64,000 nt of DNA from Eukaryota sp. TZLM1-RC. Its lineage: Eukaryota; Metamonada: BaSk clade. The stretch's first letter is position 1, and the number at the start of each line of letters is the position of its first letter. A program made the translations under genes and the position numbers. The notes below the pieces were generated by a model. The model ran no database searches and was not told the DNA's origin. It worked only from the letters and a program-made list of their open reading frames with translations. Below, one piece after another: positions 10,567 to 21,535 of the stretch. The stretch is taken from NCBI GenBank assembly GCA_040285825.1, contig JAUPSS010000001.1, positions 2,418,001 to 2,482,000 on the forward strand, read 5' to 3'.

Positions 10567-11258
10567 GTCATTGAGTGATTAGTTGACTAGGAGCAAATGG
10601 TGTAACAAAATTGAGAATTAAACAATAATATTGAGGAAAATTCTTCTGGAAGAGGATTAAAATCACAGGGACTGAGAAGTAAAAATCGTTTAGTGAACAT
10701 TTTGACAAGTTTTTTATACCTGGAAAATTCACACTCTGACTAAATACACTATTAAATGCACCATAAATTGTATTGTTCATACAGTTAAACATACTTAAAA
10801 AGTTTATCCAAAACTACAACGAAGGACTAGTCAAACAAACAACAACATCACTAACAAACATCTGTGCGAGCTCTACCTCGAGGTCGCTTGAGAAAACGTA
10901 CTTCAATAGATAAAATAAAAGAAGTTCCTTGGGGCGTTCCAATTGTGGTACATCTATCCAGAGTCAAAATTCTGTATAAACTTATCAAAGTGACAAATCC
11001 ATGATAAAAAGAAAGTACGTCAGTGTTTGAACGATTTTTTAAAAATTCAAAATCAATCTATGTGTTCCTTTGTGGTAACAATTGATATCCAAATAGTGTG
11101 ATGAAGCCAACGTACAACACTGTATCGCATTGAGTCATAAAACTGTTGTCTCTGGGAAACAAGTGTTTCTTTCGAGATTAAAAGTGATACATTTTTTACT
11201 ACAAATCAGATGTTTGTCTAATCTCTGAAAGTAGAGACGTTAAATGTTATGCCCCAAT
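10567..11258. other. Intergenic region without a clear gene
   Basis: No start-to-stop gene is convincing. On the minus strand about 62 codons are open (roughly 10866-11055), with a basic end KRPRGRARTD but no in-frame ATG. This may be an exon remnant or chance. The stretch must also hold the promoter of the large minus-strand gene. Confidence 0.4.
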
Positions 11259-11331
11259 GACCCTGTGGCGTAATTGGAAGCGCGTTTGACTACGAATTAA
11301 AAGGTTGTGGGTTCGAGTCCTACCTGGGTCG
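11259..11331 (+). tRNA. tRNA-Arg (ACG)
   Basis: Folds as a cloverleaf: acceptor GACCCTG/CTGGGTC with one T-T mismatch, D arm GCGT...GCGC, anticodon arm TTTGA-CTACGAA-TTAAA giving anticodon ACG, T arm GTGGG-TTCGAGT-CCTAC, discriminator G. There is no intron. A TTTT Pol III terminator follows at 11346. ACG (read as ICG) decodes CGN Arg codons. Confidence 0.88.
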
Positions 11332-11394
11332 TAATCTTTATTACCTTTTAGGTTGAACCAAATTAAATTGAGTACATTTGACATTAGAGAAATA

Positions 11395-11605
11395 AGAATG
11401 AAAAGATTTGATAGTTTTTTATGGCGTTCTCGAATTCAAATTGCCCCTATTAATGGATTGCCTCGATTTTTCAATCGAATTAAAAAAGCTTTAGCAAAAC
11501 AGCAAGTAGATCAGGATTTTGTAGAGGAAATGTTGGTTCAATGAATTTAGTCCCATTAATTATGTGTTTACTTTGTTAAGTGTGCAGGTTCATTTAAATA
11601 AATTT
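11395..11605 (+). mobile_element. R2-type non-LTR element, family A, 3' fragment
   Basis: A heavily 5'-truncated copy. It encodes the extreme C-terminus seen in the other family A copies (FLWRSRIQIAPINGLPRFFNRI) and the conserved 3' untranslated end (TCCCATTAATTATG...AAGTGTGCA). It begins about 65 bp downstream of tRNA-Arg. Confidence 0.75.
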
Positions 11606-11639
11606 GAGATTACCAAAATTATGCACACACAACATTTTT

Positions 11640-13597
11640 TTAATATTGAATTTTTATTATATATTTATTGAATTTGCACACTTGATTAAATTAAATCATA
11701 ACTAATGGAACGACTATCATTAAACCAAGATTTCCTCTACAAAATCTTGATTTGCTTGCTGTCTAGCTAAAGCTTCTCTAATTCGATTGAAAAACCGCGG
11801 TAATCTATTAATAATGGCAAATTGAATCTGTGAACGCCATAAAAAAATATCAAATCTTTTCATTGTTTTTTCTTTCACCATTTTTTGGAAGTCATCCAAA
11901 AAAGTTTCTGCTTCAACTGATAATCTTCCATTTATCGAAAATGGGAAAGCAATAAAAACCAGCTGTGTATTTCTATCGACATTTGCGTCTTCAATTTCTT
12001 TATCATATTTTCTATGTTTTTCTTTTGCTTTAAAATCCAGAGCAGCCACAGGATTAAGTTTTCTTCTGTGAACCAAAGTATCGTTTGCAACATTACATGA
12101 GACAAAGTCAACAATAACTTCAGAATTATCAATCCAATCACAGTATACATCACCTCTATCATCAGAACCAAAATTATTCAGAGAAAGTGTTTCCTTCAGC
12201 AGGGGCTCTTTGATACACGATATCCTTGCAGTTTGTGCCATATTGAAAACAGTGTCTCTAACAGCATCATGTAATGAAGAACGATAAGTTATCAATTTAG
12301 AGCAATTTAGAGCATGGCGCAAAGTGAGTTGAGGTGAATTCGAACAAATACATTTTTCTTTTGATAATAATTGGTTAATGGGGATGTTCAAATATAATCT
12401 CATTTTTGTTACAAATGCTTCATTAGTGGCACACAATCCAAATCTTCGTGGTACAATGGTTACAAAAAGTGAAGAATCTGACGCCTTGTTTTCACAAACA
12501 CCCTTTTCCAATAACAATGAGTGAAGATCTTGATTTAAAACAGCCGAGCTGCAAATATTATTATAAAGATCTTTTTCATACATTCCAGTCAATCTTTTCT
12601 GTAATGTTCGAAGAGTGTACTTCAAATTTAAAACATTTTTTTCTGGAATATTGCCATTGAATGATTGGGGAAAACATCTACCCCATTTTTCTACATCAAT
12701 TCTTGAAATTTCTTCATTTAATGCAAAAACAGTGGAACTTTGCGTTGTCATCAATAAATCTTCCCAATCTGCAAATCTTTCGGAAAACTCAAAGATTGCA
12801 TTTCTGCATCCACCAACAAAAGCACACGAGGTAAGAATAGAAGCCTTCGTCCACCCTAAACCACCATAATGTGGACTAAGGTAAGCATGATCTGGAATTT
12901 GAAACATTTTACATCCAAGTAATTGAGACAGAACTTTTGCACGTAACTCATTAAACTTTTGAGCCAAAGGTCTAGTGACGAGAGGATTTGTAGATCGAAA
13001 TATATGATTAAAATTGGAACTAAAACACAGTCTTATAATGGTAAATTTGATGTGTTTTTTTATATCTAAATTCATCATTCGGTCAATTTTGTCAGAAATT
13101 GAGTTCAACTTTTCAAACAATTTTTTGGTAATTTCATCATTATTTCCTAAAAATGAACCCAAATGACGAATAGCATCAATTGAATATAATTTGGCTTGAA
13201 TTTCAATATCATCAATTATTGTGGAAACTGGAGAATTCGATAACAAAACACATTTAAGTAAATTAAGTCGGAGACCAATTTTGGTAAATAATTCTTTAAA
13301 ACATACAGTTGCTTTTTTCACAATATTTAAATCACCAATAAGCACAACATCATCCATATATGCAATCATTTTTAGTGAAGGAAACATCTCTTGAATTTGC
13401 AGTAGAATAGGATGAATGGCCAAACAAAACAAAAGAGGTCCTAACGGATCTCCTTGCTTTACGCCACTTGATGAACTCAAAATGTTGTTACCAAAATGTA
13501 AATTAGAATATGTGCAATATGTTGATTGAAAATATGGTATTAATTCCGGCATATATTGCAATAGAGCACATATTGAAATAAAAACATTTTTCACCTC
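11640..13597 (-). mobile_element. R2-type non-LTR retrotransposon, family A copy 1 (5'-truncated)
   Basis: An open frame of 624 codons (11720-13594) begins inside the reverse transcriptase. RT motifs SSSGVKQGDPLGPLLFCL and AYMDDVVLIG are intact. Near residue 415 lies a zinc-knuckle-like CICSNSPQLTLRHALNC. Near residue 480 lies a restriction-like endonuclease (RLE) signature: RGDV, then VIVDFVSC, then KEKHRKYDKE, matching the PD-(D/E)XK enzyme found C-terminal to RT in R2, NeSL and related clades. No apurinic endonuclease is visible. The N-terminal part and 5' UTR are lost, as expected from incomplete target-primed reverse transcription. It is nearly identical to the copy at 18019-19935, so the family was recently active. 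The insertion lies 130 bp beyond the PRPP synthetase stop. Confidence 0.88.
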
Positions 13598-13724
13598 ATT
13601 AACATGTTATAAAACAAACGGTTTGTTGCATAGTGGAATTATTTTCACTTTAACGAAAATTATTTGTTAGATATTTGAAACCATGCAACTAGAATAAATA
13701 TTATTAAACATTTTATTAACCTGA

Positions 13725-14720
13725 CTAATGAGTTAATAACTTTTCCATTGCACTTTGGAAGACTACACTAGCATCTGTAATCACAATCTTTTCACTATTC
13801 TTAACTGAATCCCATTGAGAATGAGGATGTGAATTTGTAGCTACAATCTTTGCCAAGTGGGACTTCTCCAACATTTCAATGACCTGCTGATTGCTGGCAG
13901 CAAAGTGACTAACCACTGCATATACAGCTGTTGCACCATTCTCGAGATACGCGTCACATGCAGCAACAAGAGTTCCTCCAGATCTTATCATATCATCAAA
14001 AATGATGACACTTTTCCCTTCTACATCACCAATAACGTTGCTTACACGAATCTTTTCAAATGTTCTTTTTTTATCAATAAAAGCCATGTTAACATGAAAG
14101 TACCGTGCATAACTTTGAATCCAAAGGGGTCTTCCTAAATCAGATGAACCAAAGAGAAAGTTCTCCTTGGGGGTTATGAGAGGACAAATGTGTTCTATAA
14201 TGGCATCACGCAAAACCTTTTCTGAATACAGTTCCAAAGCGATAACGTTTTCAATAAAATATTGAATGGTTTGAACATGAAGATCGAGGAAGAGAAAAAC
14301 ATTGCCAAGACCCATTGAAGGAATGGTACTGAGGAGTCTAGCATTGGCCTTCGCTGTGACAATTTCTCCTGGAATTTGAGCTCTTTCCATGGTTGAGTAG
14401 CCATAGAAGGGGGTAATGAAGACTCTTCTTCTGGTACCTAGCGTTGCCAATTGTTGGCCAACTCGAAGTAGGAAGAGAAAAGCTTGGTCGGTTTGAGTAC
14501 CACAAACAAGAATAGTATCACGTCCCACTAGATCCAGATGATCATCTATTGGAATTCGATAGTAGTCTTCGCCATTGGAGAACTTTTTGTTACAAATAGG
14601 GACAGGGGTAATGTTTAATGATTTACCAAGTAGTTCTCCAAAGTAATGACTCTCCGGAGCGGTAAAAAGCAAGGGTTTAAGGCCATTTGGAAGTGACTTA
14701 CATTCAGAAGTGTCAGACAT
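13725..14720 (-). CDS. PRPS: Ribose-phosphate pyrophosphokinase (PRPP synthetase)
   Basis: Encodes 331 residues, close to the usual 310-330. It converts ribose 5-phosphate and ATP to PRPP, the precursor of purines, pyrimidines and NAD, in the cytosol. Visible signatures: KKFSNGEDYYRI near residue 45, ITPFYGYSTMER (102-112), DLHVQTIQYF (146-155, family form DLHxxQIQGFF), the flexible catalytic-loop region IDKKRTFEKI (215-224), and the PRPP-binding loop FDDMIRSGGT (241-250). In the classical loop the residue before GGT is Thr; here it is Ser. The ATG at 14720 is the first in frame and gives a normal N-terminus. The sequence is somewhat divergent, and several positions differ from class I enzymes, so an associated-protein (PRPSAP-like) role cannot be excluded. 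Confidence 0.88.
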   Translation of the reverse strand: MSDTSECKSLPNGLKPLLFTAPESHYFGELLGKSLNITPVPICNKKFSNGEDYYRIPIDDHLDLVGRDTILVCGTQTDQAFLFLLRVGQQLATLGTRRRVFITPFYGYSTMERAQIPGEIVTAKANARLLSTIPSMGLGNVFLFLDLHVQTIQYFIENVIALELYSEKVLRDAIIEHICPLITPKENFLFGSSDLGRPLWIQSYARYFHVNMAFIDKKRTFEKIRVSNVIGDVEGKSVIIFDDMIRSGGTLVAACDAYLENGATAVYAVVSHFAASNQQVIEMLEKSHLAKIVATNSHPHSQWDSVKNSEKIVITDASVVFQSAMEKLLTH

Positions 14721-15335
14721 GAGTTGAAAAGTCTGAAAATTTCAAAAATAGCCTTCACGACCCTAAAAGCCACACTTCCTATGTGGATGTAATGGTAAAC
14801 GTCATGTTATCTCTTTATAATGGATGGACGATACTTCATTTTTCAACATCTTTTCATTTTGTTTGGTTTCAGAATAAAGCATTTAAATCAAAAGAAACGA
14901 CATTTGTAACAAGTATTTTAGACACAGAGTTAAGCAAAGAATGAGAGATGACCAATAAATGTTTTAATAGTTTAATTTGGCAAAATAGAATAGATTTCCC
15001 ATTTCTATGGGGTTGTTGATACTTGTTGGTACTGATACCTCTCGGATCTCACTATGGCAGAGTACCTTCTGATTGTTTTGTAATGGCAGTTATGAATTAT
15101 TTGGATGTTGAATTCCAAGTAATTTTTTTTAATTAATTCTAATAATTGAAAATAAAGATTGTATCTGTATCTTACAACGAATATATTATTAAATTCATTA
15201 AATATATAAATAAATCAGTATTTGTTCGATTCAATTGTTTCGCTACTACTATACAAAAAATCCTATTTAGCAAAATTTAATTTCGCACAAGTGATAAAAA
15301 ATTGATATACTGTACATTTATTTCAGAATCACTTT
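14721..15335. other. Intergenic; non-LTR family E 3' fragment
   Basis: No gene is seen. About 14960-15120 on the plus strand encodes a worn C-terminal piece (LIWQNRIDF, then SHYGRVPSDCFV, then LDVEF), matching the ends of family E non-LTR elements at 49930 and 53370. The rest is AT-rich. The promoter of PRPP synthetase must lie at its left edge. Confidence 0.5.
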
Positions 15336-16694
15336 TCACCCAATACTCATCGCAACTCTTTCTGCATTCAACCGAGCCAATCTTCTCGCCGCTCTTTCGT
15401 TCTTTCTTTCAAATTGTCTAAGTTCATTTGTCAACATTTCGCTTAAACGATGAATTCTCTCTTTTCGCTCTCTTTTCAACTTCTCATTTTCCAATTTTTC
15501 AGCCTTTGCTGCTTTTACTAATAATTTATGTTTTTCCTTCATAGCATCCTGAACCGCTCGATAACCTGATATTAATTGGTGTTCCACGTCACTACTGGCT
15601 TTTGCTACAGATTCCTTTGCTCGTCGAGCCACTTCATGAGACAGTCGTTGTTCTTCTATTTGTAGCTGTTTTTGTTCATGTAATGCCACTTTTAACGCAT
15701 TGAGGAAAGCTCCATCGGTGGGAGTCGAACGTGTGACCTTGTCAAACATTTGATTGAGAGCAGAGGTTGGATTCTCCTCGCGTTTTACGGAAAAAGACTT
15801 TGCTTTGGCAGAAATAGAATCCAAATGCTGATTTCTTCGGTTAAAAGCGTTTGAAATTGACTTTGAGGTTCGCTGAACTGATTCAAATGAGTCAACCAAA
15901 TGGGAAAGTTCAAAATTCAGGCGATTGACTTCCTTTGAAGTTTGTGGAATTTTTGAAAGTTGATTATATTCAAACAATGACTGGGAAACTTTACTTGCAG
16001 ATGATGCTGGATAATTAAGAGCTTCAATCAATTTTGATTGATTAAGCTTCCTTGATTTTGGTCTTTTTGGTTTTGGTATACGTCGAAAAGATCCGGATGA
16101 CGATAGAGTCTTTTTTCTGCCTAAAGGGGGTCTGCTCATAGGTCTCGCTACTGCTTGACTTTGCTTGACTGTTTGACTTTGCTTGACTTCTGATTCTAAC
16201 GCTGCTCGTAGTTTTTCCAACCTAGACATATGTAAATCCGCATCGGTTAAGGGATTCCTCCTTTCTTTAGTACCTTTACCTTTGGTAAACCTTGTGGGTT
16301 TTCTCGCTGGTTGAGGGCTTCTGGATAAAGGGAAGACCCCTGCAAGTGCTGCTAGAATGTTCATCACTTGGTGTACTTCAAACGGATGTTTTTTCAACAG
16401 TGACCTGGGATTGATTGAATCAACAGGTATGTTTAAATCATGGGTAAGAAAGTTAAGAACTTGGTGAAAGTTATCTAAGTGCTCTTGCTTAGTTGTAGGA
16501 GGTCTGTGTATTGATAAAAGACGACGAGAGAAGATTCGTTCCAACACTACAACACAAAATGAACTCGAGAAGTCTGAGAATGATTGGAATGGAACAGGAA
16601 GATCTAGCTTCTGAGTAATGGCTTGAGCTAAGGCTAATGCTGCAGATTTGGCTGTTTCAGATTCCATAGTGCAATGTGCATTTGGATTGGCCAT
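15336..16694 (-). CDS. Coiled-coil protein with N-terminal CEP95-like CH domain
   Basis: Encodes 452 residues from the ATG at 16694. Residues about 10-115 (FSDFSSSFCVVVLERIF, then HLDNFHQVLNFLTHDLNI, then VHQVMNILAALAG) resemble the NN-CH/CEP95 class of calponin-homology-like domains found in centriolar and basal-body proteins. The middle is basic and Ser/Pro-rich. The C-terminal third is a charged coiled coil (RLSHEVARRAKESVAKASSD onward, and KLKRERKERIHRLSEMLTNE). The likely role is in basal body or flagellar microtubules. The N-terminal assignment rests on pattern only; plain coiled-coil protein is the fallback. The gene ends 616 bp beyond the PRPP synthetase start, and its start lies 40 bp from a tRNA-Tyr gene on the same strand. 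Confidence 0.65.
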   Translation of the reverse strand: MANPNAHCTMESETAKSAALALAQAITQKLDLPVPFQSFSDFSSSFCVVVLERIFSRRLLSIHRPPTTKQEHLDNFHQVLNFLTHDLNIPVDSINPRSLLKKHPFEVHQVMNILAALAGVFPLSRSPQPARKPTRFTKGKGTKERRNPLTDADLHMSRLEKLRAALESEVKQSQTVKQSQAVARPMSRPPLGRKKTLSSSGSFRRIPKPKRPKSRKLNQSKLIEALNYPASSASKVSQSLFEYNQLSKIPQTSKEVNRLNFELSHLVDSFESVQRTSKSISNAFNRRNQHLDSISAKAKSFSVKREENPTSALNQMFDKVTRSTPTDGAFLNALKVALHEQKQLQIEEQRLSHEVARRAKESVAKASSDVEHQLISGYRAVQDAMKEKHKLLVKAAKAEKLENEKLKRERKERIHRLSEMLTNELRQFERKNERAARRLARLNAERVAMSIG

Positions 16695-16733
16695 TTCAGA
16701 TTGGAATCCCAAATCAAATTAGAAATCTAAAAA

Positions 16734-16817
16734 TCGAGCCTCTGGGAATTGAACCCAGGACATTTCGATAACTACAACATCTACAGTCGAATGCTCTACC
16801 AACTGAGCTAAGGCTCG
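16734..16817 (-). tRNA. tRNA-Tyr (GTA) with intron, copy 1
   Basis: On the minus strand: acceptor CGAGCCT/AGGCTCG, D arm GCTC AGTTGGTA GAGC, anticodon stem TTCGA/TCGAA, loop CTGTAGA with anticodon GTA, T arm CTGGG/CCCAG, discriminator A. An 11-nt intron (ATGTTGTAGTT) interrupts the anticodon loop after position 37, the canonical site for tRNA-Tyr introns. The mature sequence is identical to the copy at 22174-22257. Confidence 0.93.
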
Positions 16818-16861
16818 TACTTGTCTTTTATGCCATTATTTTTCCAGCGGTACTCTTGTAA

Positions 16862-17167
16862 CTAAGGACTGTCTGAACACTGTTGATGAGTAAGTGAACG
16901 AGCAAAATTGTTGAATGATTTAGGTGAATAATTACAACAAGCACAAATTTTTTCCACACAACCTGTCACAACAACTGCAACGGTTAAAACCACATGTGAA
17001 ACAACAATAATGGGATCTTTTGGAGGAAATCCCAACTGTGTTTTTTCCAGCTCTATTTTCCCACCCATTGTTTCCTTCGACAAGGAATTTTGTAGATTAT
17101 ACATATGTACACATATACAAATATATCCCAAAACGCTGAGTAACGTGTATTTGATAAACAAGTGCAT
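16862..17167 (-). CDS. Possible small membrane protein, unknown
   Basis: An open frame of 101 codons starting at an ATG. It encodes an N-terminal hydrophobic helix (LLSVLGYICICVHMY) and a second one near residue 57 (IIVVSHVVLTVAVVVTGCV), followed by a Cys-rich stretch. No family is recognised, and hydrophobic frames arise easily in AT-rich DNA, so this could be chance. Confidence 0.25.
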   Translation of the reverse strand: MHLFIKYTLLSVLGYICICVHMYNLQNSLSKETMGGKIELEKTQLGFPPKDPIIVVSHVVLTVAVVVTGCVEKICACCNYSPKSFNNFARSLTHQQCSDSP

Positions 17168-17815
17168 TTTTATTGAGGTTTTTTTGGTGAATTACACCAT
17201 TTCGAGGATTTTTTTTAGAAAATTGTGGTAAACTAAATAGTCAGTTCTGTGTAAGTTGAGTTCTTCAGATCTAGTAATGATAATTCCACTTTGTTTCGGA
17301 TTTGGTGATGGAATAATTCAATAACCAGAGTGATGAGTCATCAAAAAATTTATTCGAAAAATACGAAATAAAATTAATAATCCTTTTTAAATTCAACGAA
17401 TAAAAATTCTCAAAAAAATCAAAACTCAAAAAAAAATTCAAAACTCATCAGACAAAATGCATTGAACCATCATTTCCTGTACTAGTTTGACCTGCTTGAT
17501 TTCTCGATGTAGCATATTTTATACAAATAAGTAGATGTAAGTTGACTTGAAATTGTTGATGCAACATCTCTCATTTTTGTTATTCCCGTGAACCTTTTTT
17601 CGAGAAATTGTCAATACTTTCTGTTTTGAGAGAAAGTATGCTATTTAAAATAAATTGAAAAGCAATATAATCAAGTTGTCTATGTCTATAAACAAAAAAT
17701 TCTTCAATATGATCACTATGTTTTGAATCCGAGTGGATCTATTTGCTGTAGTATTCCCACCTGACCTACAGTATCATTTGAAACATCACACGTTGGTTTA
17801 TATTGGAGGTAAAAT
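17168..17815. other. Non-genic stretch
   Basis: AT-rich and without a supportable gene. Around 17455-17515 the sequence vaguely resembles the 3' coding end of non-LTR family A on the minus strand (CATTGAACCA...TTTCCT...CTGCTTG), probably an old relic. Confidence 0.35.
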
Positions 17816-18015
17816 TAAATACATTTCGCTTTGGTTCAAAATAGAAAACTGAATTCTGTAGATGCTCTTGAATTTAAAAAACAATAAAACATAGACAATA
17901 TGACAAAGATATCGAAGAAGCTAATGCTAATAGAAAAGAACCACTTGTTTTTATTACTTCTCCCATTTTCTATAAACGGAAGACTATCAGTAAGAGCAGT
18001 AACTTTTTTGAATGA
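17816..18015 (+). mobile_element. Non-LTR family A-prime internal fragment
   Basis: Similar to 44088-44240. It carries the post-endonuclease segment (the nucleotide equivalent of KHRKYDK, EEANA, PLVF) with indels. It is joined directly to family A copy 2, so either the younger copy inserted here or the two were fused during integration. Confidence 0.65.
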
Positions 18016-18018
18016 ATT

Positions 18019-19935
18019 CATGGTGCTCTATTGCAATATATGCCAGAATTAATACCATATTTTCAATCAACATATTGCACATATTCTAATTTACATTTTG
18101 GTAACAACATTTTGATTTCATCAAGTGGCGTAAAGCAAGGAGATCCGTTAGGACCTCTTTTGTTTTGTTTGACCATTCATCCTATTCTACTGCAAATCCA
18201 AGAGATGTTTCCTTCATTAAAAATGATTGCATATATGGATGATGTTGTGCTTATTGGTGAATTAAATATTGTGAAAAAAGCAACGGTATGTTTTAAAGAA
18301 TTATTTACCAAAATTGGTCTCCGACTTAATTTACTTAAATGTGTTTTGTTATCGAATTCTCCAGTTTCCACAATAATTGATGATATTGAAATTCAAGCCA
18401 AATTATATTCAATTGATGCTATTCGTCATTTGGGTTCGTTTTTAGGAAATAATGATGAAATTACCAAAAATTTGTTTGAAAAGTTGAACTCAATTTCTGA
18501 CAAAATTGACCGAATGATGAATTTAGATATAAAAAAACACATCAAATTTACCATTATAAGACTGTGTTTTAGTTCCAATTATAATCATATATTTCGATCT
18601 ACAAATCCTCTCGTCACTAGACCTTTGGCTCAAAAGTTTAATGAGTTACGTGCAAAAGTTCTGTCTCAATTACTGGGATGTAAAATGTTTCAAATTCCAG
18701 ATCATGCTTACCTTAGTCCACAATATGGTGGTTTAGGGTGGACGAAGGCTTCTATTCTTACCTCGTGTGCTTTTGTTGGTGGATGCAGAAATGCAATCTT
18801 TGAGTTCTCCGAAAGATTTGCAGATTGGGAAGATTTATTGATGACAACGCAAAGTTCCACTGTTTTTGCATTAAATGAAGAAATTTCAAGAATTGATGTA
18901 GAAAAATGGGGTCGATGTTTTCCCCAATCATTCAATGGCAATATTCCAGAAAAAATGTTTTAAATTTGAAGTACACTCTTCGAACATTACAGAAAAGATT
19001 GACTGGAATGTATGAAAAAGATCTTTATAATAATATTTGCAGCTCGGCTGTTTTAAATCAAGATTTTCACTCATTGTTATTGGAAAAGGGTGTTTGTGAA
19101 AACAAGGTGTCAGATTCTTCACTTTTTGTAACCATTGTACCACGAAGATTTGGATTGTGTGCTACTAATGAAGCATTTGTAACAAAAATGAGATTATATT
19201 TGAACATCCCCATTAACCAATTATTATCAAAAGAAAAATGTATTTGTTCGAATTCACCTCAACTCACTTTGCGCCATGCTCTAAATTGCTCTAAATTGAT
19301 AACTTATCGTTCTTCATTACATGATGCTGTTAGAGACACTGTTTTCAATATGGCACAAACTGCAAGGATATCGTGTATCAAAGAGCCCCTGCTGAAAGAA
19401 ACACTTTCTCTGAATAATTTTGGTTCTGATGATAGAGGTGATGTATACTGTGATTGGATTGATAATTCTGAAGCTATTGTTGACTTTGTCTCATGTAATG
19501 TTGCAAACGATACTTTGGTTCACAGAAGAAAACTTAATCCTGTGGCTGCTCTGGATTTTAAAGCAAAAGAAAAACATAGAAAATATGATAAAGAAATTGA
19601 AGATGCAAATATCGATAGAAATACACAGCTGGTTTTTATTGCTTTTCCATTTTTTGATAAATGATAGATTATCAGTTGAAGCAGAAACTTTTTTGGACGA
19701 CTTCCAAAAAATGGTTAAAGAAAAAACAATGAAAAGATTTGATATTTTTTTATGGCGTTCACGGATTCAATTTGCCATAAGTAATAGATTACCTCGGTTT
19801 TTCAATCGAATTAAAGAAGCTTTAGCAAGACAGCAAGTAGATCAAGATTCTGTAGAGGAAGACTTGGTTCAATGAATCTCGTCCCATTAGTTATGAGTTG
19901 ATTTTGTTAAGTGTAGAAGCTCAATAAACCTAAAA
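18019..19935 (+). mobile_element. R2-type non-LTR retrotransposon, family A copy 2 (5'-truncated)
   Basis: Nearly identical to copy 1 over its whole length, starting within RT about 30 bp further in. RT motifs GVKQGDPLGPLLFCL and AYMDDVVLIG, the CxC...H...C knuckle and the RLE motif are all present. Two small lesions break the frame. Near 18953 a run of seven A in copy 1 is six here. Near 19651 an indel lies in the TTTTTTGATAAATG region. The 3' UTR (CCCATTAGTTATGAGTT...TTAAGTG) matches the other A copies. Copies 1 and 2 lie in opposite orientation, about 4.4 kb apart. Confidence 0.88.
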
Positions 19936-20305
19936 TATTGGTTTGTGACACAAGTTGGTGTTTACAACTTCAGGTTAAATTCAATCAAAGTCAATATTAC
20001 ATGTTATCAGAACCAACATTGTTCAATGATAGTCTACTTTCAATAAGGCATCACTGAAACAAGAGATCTGCATTTCTGGCTAAATTGAAAATCGTGGCTC
20101 TAATCTTTGGCGCGCAATGGTCACAAATAGTGAGCATTGGTATTGATTTTGTAACTGAACTTCTATTTGTTTATATTCACTTTGTGTAACAAGATAAACG
20201 GCTGTGCAGGTGGTAGAAGAGCGCCTGTGTAATGTGAATTGCACATTGCGTGTGTTTTGAAGAGTAGAGTTCCAGACACAATTGCTACAAATTCCGCCAT
20301 GACGG
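19936..20305. other. Non-genic stretch
   Basis: No gene, RNA gene or repeat can be supported. It forms the left flank of the small LTR element. Confidence 0.4.
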
Positions 20306-20309
20306 TCGT

Positions 20310-20448
20310 TGATGCCGTTAGGCAGATGAACACACGAAGGAGAGAGAGAAATCTGAGTTTATTAATAAAACTGATTCATAAACGAGTATCACGTCATCAG
20401 TCAAAATACAATGAAACCTACTAATTCAATTTAAGTTCGACAACAACA
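20310..20448. repeat. Left LTR, 139 bp
   Basis: TGATGCCGTTAGG...CGACAACAACA, identical base for base to 21000-21138. Confidence 0.88.
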
Positions 20449-20999
20449 CTACCTTTTCCCATTTTTCTGAGGACAAATACAGTACTGGCTCAATAGAGGG
20501 GAGATATGGGGTTTGTTAAATTCTCCGGTGCATCGATGGTATGAGAACGTTGGATACCTACGAAAAGAAGTCCTCTGGCAAATCGGTTCAGAAAAGCTAT
20601 GTCTGGCAACTTCAGTCCGGAAGCCCTACTCTTTACCTGGAAAAAAAACGTCGCAGGTGACAGGACATACGTTCTCGGACGTCACCAATACGGACATAAA
20701 GCATCAGTTCTGACATAGCCAGACTAAAATCTTCGTACATGGCGAACGATACGACAGATTGTAGATGTCTGAGAAGAACATCGTCACTGGATCAGCCGTC
20801 GGATTTCTGGAGAGATAGGGACTCTAACAGAAAAGAATCGACCAAGAGTCTTGCTGGAACAAGCTCTTTCTTAGGAGTCACCGAAGAATAAATCTTTCAC
20901 TCCTATAGGAACAGAAGAACACTTTCAACTTTCATGGAAGAAAGAGACGTCAGGTTAACAGAGGGAACAGTCATCTGAAATAAGAAGGCCAATAATTAT

Positions 21000-21138
21000 T
21001 GATGCCGTTAGGCAGATGAACACACGAAGGAGAGAGAGAAATCTGAGTTTATTAATAAAACTGATTCATAAACGAGTATCACGTCATCAGTCAAAATACA
21101 ATGAAACCTACTAATTCAATTTAAGTTCGACAACAACA
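21000..21138. repeat. Right LTR, 139 bp
   Basis: Identical to 20310-20448 and followed by the TCGT target duplication. Confidence 0.88.
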
Positions 21139-21535
21139 TCGTTCTCAAAATACTTTTAATAATATAAACTTCATCAGTTCTTAGCAGACACCATTATTAA
21201 TACAAGCACAGATTGTAATTGTTATGTTCTATTGTAATCTTCACCTTGTTTACTGCATTTCTACAACAGTAGAAGTTGAGACATATCTACTGTTTGACCT
21301 CTGTTGAATAATGCTTATTAGTTAATTTCACGATTTAATTTTTGGTGTTTGTTGTTGAAATTAAACCTTAGCAGATCACAGTCATTCCAGTGTAATGAAT
21401 GATTAATTATAACAAACGAAATATCTGTCAAGTTATATGTTTCAAAATGTACACGTTTTTGAAACTTGATAAAATAGAATTGATAAATATTATGCAAAGT
21501 TGTTATCCTTGAATGCTGAATCTCACACTCATTAT
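21139..21535. other. Non-genic stretch
   Basis: Nothing supportable was seen between the LTR element and the family B fragment. Confidence 0.4.

Larger units (their letters stand above)
20310..21138. mobile_element. Small non-autonomous LTR element (TRIM-like)
   Basis: Two identical 139-bp direct repeats (20310-20448 and 21000-21138) begin TG and end CA. They flank a 551-bp internal region that encodes no protein. The element is bracketed by a 4-bp target duplication, TCGT (20306-20309 and 21139-21142). Identity of the LTRs means recent insertion. No standard primer-binding site (complement of a tRNA 3' end) follows the left repeat (CTACCTTTTCCC), and no strong polypurine tract precedes the right one. 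Movement would need a helper element; the Ty3-type elements of this genome are candidates. Confidence 0.85.

Noticed and set aside
20205-20290. Possible tRNA-like sequence (GGTGGTAGAAGAGCGCC)
   Set aside because: It resembles a D arm, but no T arm or acceptor stem can be paired.
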